From Duganella dendranthematis (GTDB taxonomy: Bacteria > Pseudomonadota > Gammaproteobacteria > Burkholderiales > Burkholderiaceae_D): a stretch of DNA of 64,000 bases. This document shows, in pieces, positions 62,524 to 64,000 of the stretch. The stretch spans positions 5,084,001 through 5,148,000 of the forward strand of contig NZ_CP051684.1 of the NCBI RefSeq assembly GCF_012849375.1, read 5' to 3'. Below the pieces are notes generated by a model. The model worked only from the letters and a program-made list of their open reading frames with translations. It was not told where the DNA came from and made no database searches. The stretch's first letter is position 1; the number at the start of each line of letters is the position of its first letter. A program made the translations under genes and the position numbers.

Positions 62524-64000
62524 TGATGACGCGCGCTCGGGTAGCTTTGATCTGTGCCGCGTCGGTGTGCGTTGCCGCCGCCGGCGAGGCGGTTTCGGCG
62601 CCTGTCGTTGCAAAAACAGCCTCGGTAGCGGAGCCGGTGCGGCTGAAGGCCGCCGCCCAGCGCGTGACCATCTTGCGCGACAAGTGGGGCATCCCGCACG
62701 TCTATGGCAAAACCGATGCCGATGCGGTCTTCGGCATGGTCTACGCGCAGGCGGAGGATGACTTCCCGCGCGTGGAGCTGAACTTCATCAACGCCATGGG
62801 TCGATTGGCGGAAGTGGAGGGCGAGGCCGAGCTGTATAAAGACCTGCGCATGAAGCTCTTCATCAATCCCGATGAGCTGAAGCGCCAGTATGCGGCCGCG
62901 CCGGTGTGGCTGCAAAAGCTGATGAACGCTTGGGCCGATGGTCTGAACTACTATCTGCAAACGCACGCGGATGTGAAGCCGGCGCTGTTCACGCACTTTG
63001 AGCCGTGGATGGCGCTCAGCTTCAGCGAAGGCAGCATCGGCGGCGATATCGAGACCATCGACATCAAGCAGCTGCAAGCGCTGTACGCGGACGGCGCCAA
63101 AGTGCCGCTGATGCCGCCGGTGCTGATGTCGTCCAGCGACGGCATCGACCTGGATAAAGAGCCGGGCGGCTCGAACGGCTTTGCCATCGCTCCCGCGCTG
63201 ACCAGAAACAAGCACGCGCTGTTGATGATCAACCCGCACACCTCGTTCTACTTCCGTCCCGAAGTGGCGGTGCACAGCGAAGAAGGCCTGAACGCGTATG
63301 GCGCGGTGACCTGGGGCCAGTTCTTCGTCTACCAGGGCTTTAACGACCGTGTCGGCTGGATGCATACCTCCGGCGGCGGTGACGTGATCGACGAGTACCT
63401 CGAAACCATCACCGAGAAAGACGGCCAGTTCTTCTACCAGTACGGCAACGAGCAGCGGCCGCTGAAGGCGGTCGACATCGCGCTGCCGTACAAGACCAAG
63501 GACGGCATGGCCAGCAAGACGGTGCGTGTCTACTATAGCCACCACGGCCCGATCGTTCGCGCCAAGGATGGCAAATGGGTGGCGGTGCGCCTGATGAATG
63601 AGCCGTTGAAGGCGCTGACGCAGTCCTTCAGCCGTACCAAGGCGCGCAATTACAAGGCTTTCTACAAGTCGATGGAGTTGCGCACCAATTCGTCGAACAA
63701 CACCGTGTATGCGGATGCCGACGGCAATATCGCTTACTTCCACGGGAATTTTATCCCACGCCGTGATCCGCAATTCGACTGGAAGCATCCGGTCGATGGC
63801 AGCAATCCGGCCACCGAGTGGCAAGGCTTGCACGAAGTGAAGGAAACCACCACGCTGTTCAATCCAAAGAACGGCTGGATTCAGAACACCAATAACTGGC
63901 CGTACACGGCGGCCGGCGCCTACAGCCCGAAGGTCAAGGACTATCCGGCGTATATGTCGATGAATCCTGAGAACCCGCGCGGCATCCACGCCGTGCGCGT
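62523..64000 (+). CDS. Penicillin acylase family protein (N-terminal part, continues past the window)
   Basis: At least 492 residues visible; the frame runs off the right edge. Start ATG at 62523 in TGATG overlap with the ParB-like stop. Signal peptide (TRARVALICAASVCVAAAGEAVSA), then the alpha chain (VTILRDKWGIPHVYGKTDADAVF). The Ntn-hydrolase cleavage site is PGG-Ser217-NGFAI; Ser217 would become the N-terminal nucleophile of the beta chain. Beta-chain marks follow (LLMINPHTSF, NNTVYADADGNIAYFHG). Members hydrolyse penicillins, acyl-homoserine lactones or other amides; the substrate is open. Confidence 0.9.
   Translation, partial: MMTRARVALICAASVCVAAAGEAVSAPVVAKTASVAEPVRLKAAAQRVTILRDKWGIPHVYGKTDADAVFGMVYAQAEDDFPRVELNFINAMGRLAEVEGEAELYKDLRMKLFINPDELKRQYAAAPVWLQKLMNAWADGLNYYLQTHADVKPALFTHFEPWMALSFSEGSIGGDIETIDIKQLQALYADGAKVPLMPPVLMSSSDGIDLDKEPGGSNGFAIAPALTRNKHALLMINPHTSFYFRPEVAVHSEEGLNAYGAVTWGQFFVYQGFNDRVGWMHTSGGGDVIDEYLETITEKDGQFFYQYGNEQRPLKAVDIALPYKTKDGMASKTVRVYYSHHGPIVRAKDGKWVAVRLMNEPLKALTQSFSRTKARNYKAFYKSMELRTNSSNNTVYADADGNIAYFHGNFIPRRDPQFDWKHPVDGSNPATEWQGLHEVKETTTLFNPKNGWIQNTNNWPYTAAGAYSPKVKDYPAYMSMNPENPRGIHAVR

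Noticed and set aside
62394..63989. 531-codon minus-strand open frame opposite the acylase
   Set aside because: The plus-strand acylase has the Gly-Ser cleavage site and family motifs; the minus frame shows none.

Overview
The window looks like chromosomal DNA of a GC-rich betaproteobacterium, most likely Oxalobacteraceae (Massilia, Duganella or Janthinobacterium type). The evidence is the PEP-CTERM secreted proteins, the short H-NS-family protein, the YXWGXW and glycine-zipper envelope proteins, a betaproteobacterial-style phosphatidylserine decarboxylase, and dense, mostly G/C-ending coding sequence on both strands. This placement is from family knowledge, not from a search. I see no rRNA, CRISPR array, insertion sequence or prophage structural module. 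There is one tRNA gene, tRNA-Leu(UAA).

Layout. 1-2.3 kb: a DUF1906 glycoside-hydrolase-like protein, a frameshifted partner and small unknowns. 2.4-9.3 kb: azoR-pirin with a divergent LysR regulator, psd, and a TonB-dependent receptor broken by a frameshift next to a second LysR gene. 9.4-24.8 kb: H-NS, amidohydrolase, Lon-substrate-binding-domain protein, EamA exporter, DUF1294, trpS, an XRE/DUF2975 pair, a lipoprotein hydrolase, an HD-MFS-binding protein operon, cheW-MCP, a hydrolase-TPR fusion, RNase H and a YXWGXW protein.

24.9-50.8 kb holds the most unusual content. A plus-strand set (24960-37374) encodes a giant class B penicillin-binding protein, a protein ending in a sigma-region-4-like helix-turn-helix, an anti-sigma-like protein, a divergent SPFH-like protein, a tandem Lon-S16-like protein, a zinc-ribbon SPFH coiled-coil protein and a Ser/Thr kinase fused to a formylglycine-generating-enzyme-type domain. 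A minus-strand set (50837 down to 42361) encodes a second Ser/Thr kinase, a SEDS (FtsW/RodA) polymerase carrying two FHA-like inserts, a protein with a divergent FHA end, a membrane SH3b protein, a PP2C phosphatase and a zinc-ribbon FHA protein. Together these parts recreate the logic of the actinobacterial fhaA-fhaB-pstP-rodA-pbpA-pknA-pknB locus (phospho-signalling controlling a SEDS/PBP peptidoglycan synthase), with unfamiliar domain architectures. About 5 kb of ordinary genes (phnA-like, HAD nucleotidase, MBL hydrolase, GNAT, ATPase, OsmC, a second pirin) separate the two sets.

50.9-64 kb: a glycine-zipper protein, RimJ-like acetyltransferase, M28 aminopeptidase, a copper-handling group (His/Met-rich secreted protein, TolC-like lipoprotein, Tat-exported multicopper oxidase), a heptad-repeat coiled-coil protein, a ClC channel, tRNA-Leu, two PEP-CTERM proteins, a ParB-like protein and a penicillin acylase running off the right edge. 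Convergent genes are packed very tightly: seven of the twelve convergent pairs have touching or overlapping stop codons.
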